Positions 12,942 to 13,043 of a stretch of 13,043 nt of DNA are shown in pieces. The notes below the pieces were generated by a model. That model was not told the DNA's origin. It ran no database searches and saw only the letters and a program-made list of their open reading frames with translations. The DNA comes from an uncultured Clostridia bacterium (lineage in GTDB: Bacteria > Bacillota > Clostridia > Christensenellales > Aristaeellaceae). The stretch spans positions 1 through 13,043 of the forward strand of contig CAKTTL010000081.1 of the NCBI GenBank assembly GCA_934615235.1. Direction: 5' to 3'. A program made the position numbers and the translations under genes. Numbering within the stretch: position 1 is the first letter of the stretch; each line of letters starts with the position of its first letter.

Positions 12942-13043
12942 CCTTTGCCGCGTAAAGCCCTTTGCGGTTTCCCCGCGCGCTCCGCTCCCCGCGTTTCCCC
13001 CTTCCGCGCCCAGCGCGGAAAAATCCATCTCCCCATCCTTCTA
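12942..13043. other. GC-rich intergenic tail to the window end, no gene seen
   Basis: The only structure I see is a small hairpin, TTCCGCGC/GCGCGGAA (13002-13009 with 13013-13020), followed by A's rather than T's on the plus strand. Open frames here are continuations of repeat-derived frames. The whole stretch 12591-13043 contains repeats only, with no permease or ATPase gene. Confidence 0.6.

Noticed and set aside
12651..13028. Overlapping minus- and plus-strand frames of 73-125 codons in the last 400 bp
   Set aside because: They are translations of the tandem palindromic repeats, with repeated peptide segments and no ribosome sites.

Overview
The window looks like a chromosomal segment of a GC-rich member of the Bacillota, probably an uncultured gut-type Clostridia. 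The evidence is two T-box leaders, strong AGGAGG-type ribosome binding sites, near-consensus sigma-A promoters and many GC-rich intergenic palindromes. I cannot place it to genus. There is no rRNA, tRNA, CRISPR array, phage gene or transposase. The genes are mostly housekeeping and metabolic; the unusual material is between them.

Layout, left to right. (1) A minus-strand pair, type I L-asparaginase then tryptophanyl-tRNA synthetase (trpS), 42 bp apart and probably one operon. A long hairpin element follows trpS. (2) A 567-bp divergent intergenic region. It holds a two-hairpin repeat, a 164-bp element with 18-bp perfect terminal inverted repeats, and a consensus promoter with a ~180-nt structured leader for a branched-chain aminotransferase (ilvE, plus). 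(3) ilvE ends at an intrinsic terminator and converges on thrS (minus). The hairpin element found after trpS recurs almost unchanged after thrS. thrS has its own promoter and a T-box leader with a probable Thr (ACC) specifier. (4) A large secreted protein of eight SH3-like modules (minus) is divergent from a small membrane-anchored protein of unknown function (plus) that carries an internal repeat. (5) A GH127-like (beta-L-arabinofuranosidase-type) protein (plus) has its promoter directly after the previous stop codon and a 16-bp hairpin at its mRNA 5' end. (6) A T-box leader with a clear Trp (TGG) specifier precedes a secreted ABC substrate-binding protein of the TrpX type, so tryptophan uptake is the likely job. 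About 450 bp of tandem palindromic repeats follow, with no permease or ATPase gene before the window ends.

Functional links are mainly in amino-acid supply: two synthetases, asparaginase, a branched-chain aminotransferase and a putative tryptophan transporter component, two of them under tRNA-sensing control. The strongest candidate for something under-described is the set of intergenic hairpin repeats. At least five related copies and two copies of a second TIR-type family lie in 13 kb, with paired compensatory substitutions between copies.
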